Below, piece after piece: positions 47,364 through 59,855 of a DNA stretch of 64,000 nucleotides. Under the pieces are notes generated by a model, which searched no databases, was not told the DNA's origin, and was given only the letters and a program-made list of their open reading frames with translations. The stretch's first letter is position 1. Every line of letters starts with the position of its first letter. Source of the stretch: Lingula anatina. Its lineage: Eukaryota > Brachiopoda > Lingulata > Lingulida > Lingulidae. The stretch is from NCBI RefSeq assembly GCF_001039355.2, contig NW_019774681.1:1-64000 (forward strand), read 5' to 3'. The translations under genes and the position numbers were made by a program.

Positions 47364-50164
47364 GGTGGGATACCTTACTCGTTGAACCTGTCCTTGAGTA
47401 AGTATAATATTGCAGTATCGGTGGCAAATTTACGCACATTCTTGTTTAGTTTCACGTGTGGAAATGTCTTGCTTACAGTGGAAGGACTGTAAACCCGGGA
47501 AAGAGGGGCCGAAAAGAAAGTCTACAGACAAGTACACAAGTTGAACAAGCTTTTGTTGTCCCTGTTTCAGTAAGAGAGGTTATACATATTTCTAATGCAT
47601 TCACATAACTTTGAAAGCATTCTATCAATAAGCAGAGAGTGCATTTATGTAGTGGGGAATGTGTTGCTTGACAGCTGATTTTCTTAGCTCATTTGAAAAT
47701 AAAGGAATGTTGATATATTAAGGTCACATACTTGTTGTTTGATTTGTGTTTTTTATTCAAAGTCTTGCTTTAAAAATGAATTGTACAAAGATACTAAAAC
47801 AAAATGCTATTTTAGGAGATCCAGACGATTCAGAAAAAGGTCACTTTTTATTAGGCAGATCATTTTAAGTTGCTTGTTACTCAACAATTTTTTTTTAAAT
47901 TTTGGTTGGAGGGCGAAATTTTTTTCCAAAAATAATGACTTCATGTTCACTATTAATATAATCCTGCTTTTTAAACTAACAGGTCATTTGTATACACATA
48001 TCACCAGCTACAATTTGTCAGTTTTGTGCCAGTTTATGAATAAATCAAGTTAAATAACTTGTATGGAAAGATGAAATCTTCAGGAGTAGACAGGCACCTA
48101 AAAATAAAGCTTTTGGGACTTAAACAGCATTTGGGTCCATTTTCCAGAGCCAGTTTTGGCCATTTTGGTTGAACATTCTTGGTAATATGTTCTTGTTCTA
48201 AACCACATCAAATGGCACCTCTTGTCCTCCAAAACCCTTAAGCAGACCTGAAACCCCACACGAAGGGTGCTAGGGTGGGCTTTGCCTGTGTTGCAACACA
48301 AGCCTGTAAATCCCACAAAAAGACACCCCCTTCAAATAACTTGGAGCCACCTTATTGGACTACCCTTAAAATATTTCTGGATCCACCCCTGTACCTGTCC
48401 CAATCTCACTCCTCTTAATAGCTACTTTGTTTATAGGAAAAAATACTGTGAAATAAAAAAAAATATTTTGTAACAAATTGTACAAGGTAGTAAAAACACC
48501 TGCATAAGTAAAAGTCACAAATGATCTTGAAATTCCATAACAAGTTATGAAAACTTTAGTGGCATTAATGACTCAGCCATACTGATGTAAACTTTACACT
48601 GAATTTCTCAGAAATCCTTAACTGCAGCATAAGGAAATATCCTGTATAATCAGTGTGTGGTGGCTTTAAAATCCCATGGGCCTGTAAAGCCATATGCTAT
48701 TAACATTTTCTGATTGTGTTAGCTGTTGTTCATAATGGAAATTGGTGGAGATGATGTTGTAAAACCATTTTGTAATATTGCATCAAGTTGATAATTTATA
48801 ACCTATTACATGCATCTTTTCTTTGCTCTTATGTCTGTACATTTGACAGTTTTGCTACTTTGTTTTTAAGTTTCTGGCATCACCTTTATTTGGCACCAAT
48901 TTCTAACATACCTTTTACCAGCTCTTCAAAGAAAAAACAGTTTCCTTGTTTTCACAGCCTGAGGAGGCTTTTTCCAAGAGCCAAAGTTAGATGAGGGGTG
49001 TAATTGAAGACTTTTGGTGCGACTCAGCCATGGGGTCTCAATGCCTCACAAATCCTCTACCACTTTTTGCTGAGATTTGAATCAAAAGTACATAAGCACT
49101 CACCATGTTTACATTAGAAAATAAACTTAACTATAACTGAACGATTGGGCATGCAGAAAGTTTATCGGGATGAGGTTGGCTCGTGGCAAAAACTAGCCTA
49201 AGTATTTGCATGCAGTCACAAATAGCGATGCTTTCCAGCAAGAAAGCCCAGGCTGTGGTTTCACAGAAAAACATAAGTCAGGTTATCTGGCTAAGAACTT
49301 AATTACCAAGGGTACATGTTCACATCTTACCGTATCAGGAGCAGTGTAACAGCACTCTCATGGAAATCTTAGTCAACTAAGCCAGGGAACTGACTTAATT
49401 TTTTTTTTTTTTTTGTGAAACTCGGGGGCAGATCACAGCATGAAGAGTATTGGTGCATCCAGATGTTTATTGGGATTATGATCTTTGAAACTTTTTTAGA
49501 TGGCTAATTTTCTAATGCATTGCATAAAGCCACAGTCCCATATGCTATCTAGAAAAATATAGAAATCTTTATATGAAAAATTAAAAAGATACTTTCTATT
49601 TATTTCATTTTTGCTCAATCTTTTATACACTCAAACAAACACATAGATACATGCATTTACAATGATATCATGAAATATATGTACACTGTACAGCAAAAAA
49701 AAAAAAATAAAAAATAAATAAATAAATAAATAAAATAAAAATGGATGCCTAGTCTTTTTGTTCTTTTGGTTTAGGCTGGAAATCATGTTTTGGCCACACA
49801 TTGCTTTGTATGCTAAGTGACAGTGAGAGAACAAGGCATGGAACAAATAACACCATTTAACTAACCATATATCTCAGTGCTGTATATTTCACAGCATGTT
49901 GGGATGAAGTGCACTATAGTTTATTAATAACTGATAGTGCACACAGGTCAATCTGTCCTAAGGCCCAAACTGCTGTTATTTCTCAAGACCACCGAATAAT
50001 GAAGCAGATCGAGTGGAGTCCTAGTTGGAAAATGCCTTCTCTTTTACTGCACACCCATACAAGGAATATAGAACAATTTTATACAGATGTTCTACAACTA
50101 TTCTGGTGGCACTGGGGGAAATTTAAATATTTTAAATAACCCTCCTTGGCTGAAAGTATGTGGG
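47364..50164. other. Intergenic between the nuclease-like gene and DNAL1
   Basis: No gene recognised. It presumably contains the upstream region of the nuclease-like gene and the DNAL1 3'UTR; a minus-strand AATAAA lies at 49920-49925. It contains an AAAT microsatellite at 49708-49738 and A/T homopolymers. Confidence 0.55.
49708..49738. repeat. (AAAT)n microsatellite
   Basis: About seven TAAA units following a poly(A) stretch that begins near 49696. Confidence 0.9.
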
Positions 50165-53100
50165 TTAATCCTCCTCCTCCTTCTCCTCTCTGATCACTGG
50201 GACTCCTAAAAAGGAATAAAACTCATTTTAAGAAAAAAATTGGCAGCACTCCCCCCTCCCCTCAATTTATCTGCCAAATATAGGCCTCTATAACTTATCT
50301 AAACACCTTATTTCACTATTTTCATATTAAATTTAACTTACCATCCAGTTTCTTGAGTTTTAATAACTTGGCTGATACTTGGTCTCTATAATTGCCAGCT
50401 GCTGTAGCTGTTTCTTCGAGGGGGTTGCCTGTTTCAAGAATAAGTTAAACATCAAGTTACTTGACAAATATTGGGAAATATCTGATTCATGTTGAAAAAT
50501 GATAATTGAGAGCCACACAATGCTCATGTAACTGTTTTATGTTAAAAAATTAACTGTATCACTCTGAAAAAGTTATTGGAAAATTATTTTACTAGCCATA
50601 AAACAATACAAAACCTTAAACTCCATTTTGTTAAACATTTTCATTAAACATTTAACATGTTAAACTTACCAACAAAAACCAAATCAACCAGAAGTGGAAG
50701 ATCATTCTGTAATAAAAATAAATATTGATTGTCAAATAAATTAAAGAAAATATACCTTAATTACTTTACACTATTTTAGTATATTTTATTTTATTATATT
50801 AGTATTGCTAATGAAGATCTGAACACAGATATATGCCTAAAACACCACTTTTTAAGTTCTACTATAATAAAGACAAACTTTTGCCTAAATGAAGATAATG
50901 ATTTGGTATTTTTACAAAATGCATGAAAAATTACCAGCTTTTGAAATTCATCCCATGCTTTAACTGAATTATTAGACATGTACAAAATCTGGAAAAAAAT
51001 ACAGAAAATCATCAAAAATTATTGTTAAAACAACCTAAACAAAAATGCATTGTCAATATCTATTATACTTTCACATATAATTATTAAAAAAGTATGTCAA
51101 TTCTGATCCACACTTACTTTTATTTATAAAAAACATATTATAATACATTATAATGATTTTCAAAATAATTTGACTGCATTCCAAATGTCTTTCAATCCTA
51201 CCTTCAGTTTTTTCAAGACATTGATTCCCTTCAATTTTTCTATGAAGTTGTATGAGATCCATAGCTCTTCAAGTGTATCCCCAACTGCCTCCTAATTGTT
51301 CAAGAAATTATGGTTAATATTTCATTCCTACCTAACTGCTTCTCTATTAAGAGTACTTGTAAATATACAAAAAAGCACATCTTGAATTAATATTATGCTT
51401 TAATAGCATTAAGCAAATAGAAGTCTTTTTTTCCTCAACCATTTTGACAATGCAGAAATATTGTCATGTTATGACCTAATGCTGTTGTATCACAAATACA
51501 TTGAGGCAAATTTTTCAAATCCGAGTAATAACGTAACGTAACAGTTCTGGGGTAAAAACGGTAATGCCACATTAACATTTGGCCACCACATAAGGTGTTG
51601 AATAAACCAAAAGAAAGGGGCATGGCTCTGAAAGTGTTTATTTTAATAGCCCTAATATATAAATTGGTGATCATTCAAATTAGTATTTCACATAAAAGAA
51701 ATGGGAGAGGGGGAGGAGTTATTTTGCCAAATATTGGCCTTATAACATATCTAACTAATAAATAAAATGATACTTTACCAGACCAGTCAAACTCTTGATG
51801 TTGTTGCGACCCAATGATAAAATTTTCAAATTTTCTGCAAAAAAAAGGGAAATGTTCTGATATATAATTGTTAATTAAGCATCCAATTTTCAAATCTGCC
51901 TATAGATTTCAATCTTGTCTGTGACATACATTTTTGTATGTTTAAAAATGGCTCTGCATCTGAACTATTTCAATTTCCCAACATAAATCAGTAGCCACTC
52001 CATCCTACTTACTCAACCCATTTAGATTTGCTATCTTCTCAATGTTATTTGTTGATAATGACAATTTTCTGAAAAAGAAAAAAAATCCTTTACAACTTAT
52101 TCTAATTTTTTCATTATTACATGGGTAAGAATTTACAACATAGTTAATTCAAATTAAATGGTGAAAAGTAAGATTTCAAAAGTTTCTGATTTGGATATTA
52201 TTCTTAACATTAGGGTCACAAATAATGAACTTATGCACCTGCCAGTGGTAAGATAAGTAAGTAATTTCAAATGCTTTTATCTTAAGGGAAGAGCAGCAGA
52301 CTTTTGAATCCTTCAAACATTTGTCATCTACCATCTACCAGCAAGTTACAAGATGTACCCAGATTATATGAGGCATCCCAGTTGAAAAAAAAAACTGTTG
52401 TAGCATGATCTTTATAAAATTAATTAAGTAAAAATTCCATGTGCTCCAGCAGTAAGTACAGACTGCAATCAAGGTCGTTTGTCAAGAACAGTCTACGTGT
52501 ACAAAAGCAAATGTAAATTCACATGCATCTATTAAATCAACTTGTAAAGTAGTTTGTTATGTTATATCCTGCAAAATTTCCTCAACAAACCAACTATACT
52601 TACTCGCAACAGGCCAATGTGGAAAGAGATGCATCCATTTTCTCTATTGGTGGGATCTGTGCATAAAGATCGACATTAACAGCCTCTGCGGCTTTCTCCC
52701 CCTTTTTCTCTTCCTGAAAAAAAATTCTTTTTATGAACACTTCTCTTTAGTTCAATATCTGATGACCTCAAATGGAACCCTCAACTAAACCCAATGCAGC
52801 CATGCCTGAAGAACCCTGTAATGCCAGATGTATATATAGGCTCTAAACTTGTTAAACATGAATAAACATTTAAGAAAATTCCAGCTTTGCTATGCACACG
52901 TGATGTAAACAGACTTGTTTTGATTGATGCTGGGGTCAACATTGAATCTTTTTGTACACATAAAGATATTTTGTGTTCAAGCACTGCTCACTCTGATGCT
53001 TAGACATTGTGTCAATGCCAGTGCTTGGCCAAACTGAAATTAAGTACCATGAGAAAACGGCCTATCTGCATATTGACTCAGCACTACAAGTAGGGTTTTC

Positions 53101-53649
53101 AAGCATGCAGGACCTACTGAGGGTTAAGACTTGATTCTGTGAATTCCATACATTCGATTTACACACTAAGTTGGGAGGGGGGGGCAGTGAACTTTTGTGG
53201 TAGGGCCCAGACTTAATTTGCCAGCCAACAACTTAAAGGAATGTCTTTAGATGCATATGTACCATCTGAGATATTTGATCAGATTTCAACAGATATATTT
53301 CATATTTTAGTTGTGTTTTTTCATAATAAGAAATAGTGCACTAGGCTATAACTGTAATAGCGAAGGCTTAGAAAATCCAGTTCCACGTTATTCAATGGAA
53401 TGAACTTACAAACACAGGGCTGTCTCGTCACGGCATACAGACTGCAGATTCTATGTCTACGTTGTTATATATATTTGAAATAGCTAATTTCAATACTTAC
53501 AAATTTCTGAAGAGCTTCTTTTATCGTTGTTCCTTTCGACTGCAAAATAAAATAATAAAAATTACAAAACATTCATGATTGCTCTTAAAACAAATAGGTG
53601 AAGACAGTTTCAATATCTGACATATTTATCAAGTAAAATCACCCACCAT
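50165..53649 (-). CDS. DNAL1: Dynein axonemal light chain 1 (leucine-rich repeat LC1)
   Basis: LC1 binds the outer-arm dynein heavy-chain motor in cilia and flagella and helps set beat. Exons 5' to 3': 53649-53647 (ATG only), 53539-53501, 52713-52604, 52068-52013, 51834-51779, 51291-51202, 50988-50935, 50706-50670, 50428-50342, 50205-50165. Every junction is GT-AG and in phase, total 190 aa, the same as human DNAL1. The N-terminus reads [23 protein letters not shown] signatures follow: [79 protein letters not shown]; the C-terminus is acidic. The single-codon first exon is supported by a CCAAGATG|GTGGGT donor and by matching the family's start. Confidence 0.97.
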
Positions 53650-53658
53650 CTTGGACTG

Positions 53659-53672
53659 GTTGCTATGAATGC
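53659..53672 (-). promoter_or_regulatory. RFX X-box-like site at the DNAL1 start
   Basis: On the gene strand GCATTCATAGCAAC fits the ciliary X-box consensus RTHNYYWTRRNRAC at 13 of 14 positions (mismatch at the second). It ends 9 nt upstream of the DNAL1 ATG. RFX factors drive ciliary genes through such sites, but most lie further upstream, so this may lie in the 5'UTR. Confidence 0.4.
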
Positions 53673-54304
53673 TCGTAATCAAGTGATTCGGCTTTTGGCA
53701 TTCGGAAATCTTCGGACATTTCCGTAAGTCGCAATATTAATGACGAATTAGTTTTAAATCGTCATTATTTTCGGTGTCATAGATTATACATATATAGATA
53801 CATTATTTAGGATTCAATGCATGGTAGCATATAATGGTCATGTCATCAAGAGGTGACATTTTCCCAAACCAGGCGCGTATGTTTCTTCTCCCTTGGATAC
53901 GGAATCAGCCGACATGACCCGATTTGGATTCCAGCCAAAGGCACAAGCTTCTCGGCACTGTAATGATTGTAGGAGCTACAAATGATACAAACTCCACATT
54001 ATTTGGCCCTGCTCGTCATTCTACCTCAAATTGCGAATTGATACAGCTAACGTCCAGATTATGTCATCAACAAGTGCTTTTTGAAAAAGGACGTAGCATT
54101 TAAATGACGTTAATCTTTAAATGCAAGGATCTCATATATCATTAATTGAAACAAAACATTTTAAAAAATCCTTTTTTATTATTATACTCTAACTTAATTT
54201 TTTTAAACATGATTAATCTTTAATTGGTGTGACGTTCAGGTTATACGGCACTTCCGGCCTTCCTTGTTTAGTAAGTTTGAAGCAAGAAGATTTGCATATA
54301 AAAG

Positions 54305-55058
54305 AAAAATGAGGTTATTTTTCTATTTTGGATCATTTGAAATTTTTAAAATAAATTTTAGAAATAAATTTGTTCATTTGCCTTTCATTTGATTTGTTAT
54401 TTTTCACATCAGGGTGAAATATTACTGCCTGGTGCCAGTTTTACATGCCCTGCTGCATTTTAGTGCTTATTTTGGCCGACTAGCGGCAGCACCTTACGGT
54501 CACTGGAAGGCTATGCCATTATGGACCCTGATTTTTTAATATTGTTTAGGCCTTGAGTAGAAGTATTTAAACCTGAAGTGTTGTGTTTGTTGAAGCATGG
54601 AAAGTATTTTTAATAGAATTAAACGTTACAATAGAAGTGAATGGGATTTTTAATAGTGGTTTGTAACCTTCAAACGATAAATGAAAAATGAGGTTATTTT
54701 TCAATTTTGGATCATTTGAAATTTTTGAAATAAATTTTAGAAATAAATTTGTTCATTTGCCTTTCATTTGATTTGTTATTTTTCATATCAGGGTGAAATA
54801 TTACTGCCTGGGGCCAGTTTTACATGCCCTGCTGCATTTTAGTGCTTATTTTGGCCGACTAGCGGCAGCACCTTACGGGTCACTGGAAGGCTATGCCATT
54901 ATGGACCCTGATTTTTTAATATTGTTTAGGCCTTGAGTAGAAGTATTTAAACCTGAAGTGTTGTGATTGTTGAAGCATGGAAAGTATTTTTAATAGAATT
55001 AAACGTTACAATAGAAGTGAATGGGATTTTTAATAGTGGTTTGTAACCTTCAAACGAT
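54305..55058. repeat. 375-bp tandem duplication upstream of MRPS10
   Basis: 54305-54678 and 54684-55058 are nearly identical (a handful of substitutions and one 1-bp indel), both starting AAAAATGAGGTTATTTTTC and ending AACCTTCAAACGAT. The second copy ends about 40 bp before the MRPS10 ATG, so promoter sequence is probably duplicated. The shared core includes GGCCGACTAGCGGCAGCACC. Confidence 0.95.
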
Positions 55059-55099
55059 TTATTTGTGCCCTGAGTGCCCTCTAGCGGAAAACTAATAAA

Positions 55100-56725
55100 A
55101 TGGCGGCTACCATATTACCACGAGCTTGCACAAGGATTTCACGAATTTTCGGTACTGCATGGTTTGAGAAGGTATGTTTCGTCAAGTTATCTTATAGTTT
55201 CATGTGCCAGGATCAGAAAATGTGCACTTGCTTGTTTATGTTAATAATGATTTCAAAAGTAGTTATCATTAAATTATAATTGAATCTGTTATTTACCCCT
55301 CTCTAATTAAATCGGTCGTCTCTAATCTTAATTCATTTGAGCCATGTTTGGACATCTTAGACATCGTTGCCGTTCTCATCAAGAAGGACAGAAAAAGTAA
55401 CTCTGGGATTTTCAAATTGAGAAGTTTGTGTGGGTTCTGCTCACAACTTTTTGGTAGCAATGCAGTGTGGAGTGGGGGAGGGGTAGCACTAGCACGAAAA
55501 TTCATGCGTTAGCACTCCTATTGACGATTCTGATATGTACTGTCTGTGCTAACGCAGGAAAGCAAAGGCCTCAAAAAGTTGGAAATGAAAACCGGTTGCC
55601 GAACCAGCTGCAGTGCGGCAGCTCTCAAATTTATGTTTTAGATCTCATCTCCTCAACACGCACATTACTGTGAAGCCAACCAGTTTTCCCATCAACAGAG
55701 GTATCACTTTCCTTAAATTCATCTGTCTATCAACCAGTTTGACTGTCATAAAACCATACACCCGTTATAAACAGACAAAAACCAGGTAGGGGGTAATTAA
55801 CTATCGTTTAGCAACTTTAGCAGGCGTGCCTGACATCTAAGTCACTTAAGCTGGAAGCAATTTATCGAGAAACCCCGTGGAGATGGACCGATCCTGTTAG
55901 ATCGATCTAGGGATGGGAACCTGTCTATATCTTGTAATAGGGCTGAGGTAAGATCCATTGGCATTCTAGTGACACACTCTGGGTGTTTATCAATGAAGTT
56001 TCCCTTGATTAAACTTGCTACTTGATGTTAGATCTTTTTATTTTCATAACATCATTTGATATTTATATTCAATTTATTATTTTTTTTAATTGCAGAGCAT
56101 CTTGCAGATGTGTGCTGTAAGGATCAACCAAGTTGAACACACTCTTAAGATAAAAAGGTAGGCTATGTGATTTAAATGTTTGAATAAACAAAAATAACAC
56201 ACTGCTGCTGAAACAAATAAAAGCATATTAACATTTTCAATTTTTGACTTATTTCAGTCTTCTTCAGTCTTAAAATTCTGACCAAAAGCAGTGTCAAATG
56301 TGACTTCTCAACTGTTTTTCCCACAAAATTCTGTCGGTATGTGTGAGTTGCTTGCCCAGCTGCCATCAGATTTATCATCAATGGAAATTACATCAATAAT
56401 CCTATTCTAAAGCAGCCACAATTATAAATAAATGCTGGTGGTAGCAGTCTGACACATCGTCAATTTTGGCTAAAGTTTCCTGTCATGTTTGTATAACAAT
56501 AGTTTCTATACATTGTTTTATATCAGAATTACCATTTAAATTCTGAAGTGTTAAAGTCTGAAGTGCACATTGCAAAATGCATTGTTTTTAGGAGGTGTTA
56601 AATGTTGCAGTATAAAGATGAAAAACAATTCATTCAGTTTTCTGATTGGAAAGAATATTGAATTGTTGAAATAATCATGTATGATTCCAAAGAAATTAAC
56701 AAAACTCAACATGTGATTTATTTAT

Positions 56726-56778
<53 letters not shown>

Positions 56779-59700
56779 CCCCATCAAAACCGTCATCTTT
56801 CTTTTAGGCAGAGATTCCCAATGGTGCACCAAAGCATTTGTAGCTGTAGACATTATAGTACAGATACAACAGAGTCAAGAGATCCACCTGGAGCAGAGCC
56901 TACATCAGAAAATAATGGCTCACAAGAGAACTCTGAGAGACATGATGGTATTTCTGATACAACCGAACCTGAACTCTCAGAAACACAACAAACAAACTTT
57001 CAAGATGCAGCAGCACGTGATCAGATGGAGAATTTAGAAACCCGAGAGTTAAAAACTGAAGCAGTTTCAGATGAAGTTAGCCATTCTTTAGGAGAAACTG
57101 TATGTGAAGAAGTGAAACAAGAGGTGGACTTTGCTGCTGATGAAGAAACTTTATCTATAGGTGAAGAAGACAGAGGAGAATCTTTAAAGGTAGTCAGTTT
57201 TGGCCCATGCTGTAAGCCTAACTAATATATATTGTTATGTGTATCCTGATATTGTACTGGTCATCTTAAAGTGCCACACAGTTTCTGCAAGTCGAAGTTC
57301 TCTGAAATCACAAAGTTTAATTTTTGATTGTCGAAAAATCACACATCAGTTTATGCTTCTTTGAATATATTGTTAGAAATGAACACTTTTTTTTTTCAAA
57401 GCACAATGAACCAGATGTGTTGTACAGAAAAGTTGCTGTGGAAATCAAAGGCCATGATAAAAGGGTACTTAAAACTTATGCTGCTGTCATGAAGACTGTT
57501 GCAGAAAGACTGGATATTCAAATTCGAATGTAAGACATTAAATTATCCATTTAAAGCTTTATCCTCTTTGCTCCTGATAAATTTGAACCTACGTTACGAA
57601 GAGAAACAAATTTAAGATGCATGTGCATCTGATGTTTGAAACATCTATCTATACAAAATTCTGAAATTGTTTCTGTAGTATTTAATGCTGTTTATTTTTC
57701 CTTTTGTTTCCCTCAAGATGCGATGTGTGTAATTATTTTATGTTCTCTTTACAGGTGGAATCCCCCAAGAGTGATTGAGAGGATGACTCTGCTGAAATCT
57801 GCATTTGTACATAAAAAACACCGAAGACAGTATGAAATGAGGACACATTTCCATGTTGTAGAGGTAAGATGAAAGAGGAGCATTGAGCAGAGATTTATCA
57901 GGGTCATGCAGAAATTTGAAGTAGAAAAGCTGCACAACTCTTAGATTTACAAAGGCCTCACTTGCATGTGGATTAAAATAGAGTTCTATATGGGTTTTTC
58001 TAGTCCTATTAGAAATGGTAGGGCTCATATCCAATGACACTGTCAATCTATGTACATTGATCCAGCTTCATGGGGACTTGCTGAATGCAATCACTTTAAC
58101 AGATTAACACACCTTTTCTGTTTCCATCGTACTTGTATAATCACTACTTTTCCTGTATTCTTCTCAACACCTATCTGCGACATTAACCACTGGACAGCTC
58201 CCAGTGCCAGTAACAATAAGACCGAAATACGGTCAGTAACTAGCCCAACCAGTAACATGCTATAACATGTACTCCAGTTCGCTTTATAAATGTTCAGACT
58301 CAATGTTGAAGTCATTTTCTGTATAACATTTTGAAAATTCCCCTACTTTGGTTTATATTTGTAATAGATAGCCTGTTTAATCTCAATGTTTTAATTTAAT
58401 TTTTTTTTCTCTCTCTCTTTTATTTTTTATTTTTTATTTTGAAAACTTGCCTTGGGCCAGTGAATTTTGGTTCTGGCCAGTAAATTCTCAGACGCTCAGT
58501 CTGGTGGCCTGGATGGCCAGTTAGTTGAAAAGTATTTGGAACACCAGGAGGCTGCTTGTCATTCAGTTCATCTGATAGCATTCAGCGAGAGTCCCCTGGG
58601 AGTTGAACCGATTTATGTAGACTGATAATGTCATTGGGAATGAATCCATATGATATTGTTACCACAACAAAATTGCTCATCTATGAACTGAGGACAAGGC
58701 CAATAACACTATGAACAATCCTCATATTCATCACATAAAGAAAAGCATGATCAGTATTTTTCAAAGCCAAGAGTATTTATTTTCTTTTCAGTGAATATTT
58801 CTAAATATTACAGTTTGGGTGGTTCATCTAGATAATAAAGACAGAAACATACTAAGAATGTATTGAACGTTCTTAAACGGAATAGTTATCTATGTATATA
58901 TGTCCAGACACACCCAAGTGTATGTATGTATTATAATCACGTTGTCACTGTCTGAGGCATTTGTTCACCTGATAACTGCTAAACTGTATTTCTGTTTTAC
59001 TTAAAATTTACCAAGTAATTTCAATAATTCTTTATCGATGTCTAGTTCTCACTGCAACTGCATCCATGTTATTCTCCTTACAGCTCCAGCGTGTAACTGG
59101 AAGCACTACTGATACGTATTTAGAGTACATCCAGAGGAATATACCAGAAGGAATTGCCATGAGGGTCACCAAGGTACAAAATGCACACTCCGTAAAAAAA
59201 ACCGTCTCTGGGCTCATTCCCATTGAATCTGTTGTTTTACGTAGACTGATCCAACTGTACAGGAAGTGTCGCTGGATGCAATTAGATTTACACACTTACT
59301 CATGCCCAACTTCCTTTATAATGACCAGCTTCTCTGTATTATACTTAATGTCAAAGGGAGGCCTGTTAGTCTGATTGCATTCAGCAAGCCTCCGCCGAGT
59401 TGAATCTGGGTAAAATAATTGTTTCTTTGGAAATGAGGCCCATGATTTTTTATGCACCTTGCAAGTGATAGCAAGTATAACTTTCCATATTCAGTCTGGC
59501 TCCTTTAAATGTTGAGAAGTTTACAAAACTGGTGGAAATAATGAAATGTATTATTCTTCTTCTTCAAAACTGGTGGAAATAATGAAATGCATTCTTCTCC
59601 AATGTTGTATATGATTGTATATTATTTCTCAAATATGCTGTAAGCCTGGAAACAGTCACCTAGAGTAGTTCTTAACGCAATTATAGAAAGACTCAGTTTC

Positions 59701-59855
59701 AAGTAGTGTTTAGATGATATTATTAACAAAACCCTTCCCCCCTCCAAAAAAACAATCAAAATTAAGAGGGGTCCCATAAAACAGGTCCTCTTTTTCTCTT
59801 TTAGCATCAGCTGGTAAAGCTACCAGAAGAAATTTCACAGACCATGGAAAGTTGA
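55100..59855 (+). CDS. MRPS10: Mitochondrial ribosomal protein S10 (uS10m)
   Basis: A small-subunit mitoribosome protein of the S10 family. Exons: 55100-55171, 56096-56157, 56808-57189, 57402-57529, 57755-57863, 59084-59173, 59805-59855; in phase, 297 aa. Exon 1 starts [18 protein letters not shown], Arg-rich and without acids, a typical mitochondrial presequence. Exon 3 adds a long Glu/Ser/Thr-rich acidic stretch (about residues 60-172). The S10 domain follows: [80 protein letters not shown]. The last short exon reads [16 protein letters not shown], comparable in place to the LxQLPEH tail of vertebrate MRPS10. Longer than the usual roughly 200 aa because of the acidic region. Confidence 0.95.
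55790..55925. mobile_element. Single-arm foldback MITE fragment in MRPS10 intron 1
   Basis: AGGGGGTAATTAACT, then GTGGAGATGGACCGATC and TAGATCGATCTAGGGATGGG, the same family as 26775-26998, of which it matches one half. The duplicated counterpart is at 62084-62220. Confidence 0.6.
56728..56776. repeat. Poly(A) run before MRPS10 exon 3
   Basis: About 49 A residues 30 nt upstream of the exon 3 acceptor. The duplicate copy has only about 10 here (63016-63026), so this tract is length-unstable or was inflated in assembly. Confidence 0.9.
58021..58651. mobile_element. Foldback MITE in MRPS10 intron 5, about 630 bp
   Basis: The left arm 58021-58092 (GGGCTCATATCCAATGACAC...GCTGAATGCAATC) is an imperfect reverse complement of the right arm at about 58573-58651 (GATAGCATTCAGCG...TCATTGGGAATGAATCC). 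The middle is non-coding. The arms resemble those of the next element and, more distantly, those at 26775. Confidence 0.65.
59210..59440. mobile_element. Foldback MITE in MRPS10 intron 6, about 230 bp
   Basis: The left arm (GGCTCATTCCCATTGAATCT...TAGACTGATCCAACTG) and the right arm (TTGCATTCAGCAAGCC...TTTGGAAATGAGGCC) are imperfect inverted copies. It inserted right after exon 59084-59173, 36 nt past the donor. Confidence 0.65.
59525..59590. repeat. Short tandem duplication in MRPS10 intron 6
   Basis: CAAAACTGGTGGAAATAATG with AAATG following occurs twice, about 40 bp apart. Confidence 0.85.

Larger units (their letters stand above)
53650..55099. other. Shared upstream region of divergent DNAL1 and MRPS10
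   Basis: About 1.45 kb between start codons. The half next to MRPS10 is occupied by a 375-bp tandem duplication. No ORF of note. Confidence 0.6.
55345..57994. repeat. Upstream copy of a duplicated MRPS10 block
   Basis: From mid-intron 1 onward this segment matches 61103-64000 at a few percent divergence, including introns and exons 2-4. Compared with the other copy it lacks about 0.55 kb (present there at 61516-62083) and has a much longer poly(A) run. Confidence 0.93.

Noticed and set aside
47095-47385. Plus-strand ORF of 96 codons
   Set aside because: Runs through the inverted repeat and is antisense to the proposed first exon of the nuclease-like gene; no protein features.
55293-55505. 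Minus-strand ORF repeated at 60977-61213
   Set aside because: Repeated only because the MRPS10 intron is duplicated; not recognised as a protein and the copy contains the ambiguous base.
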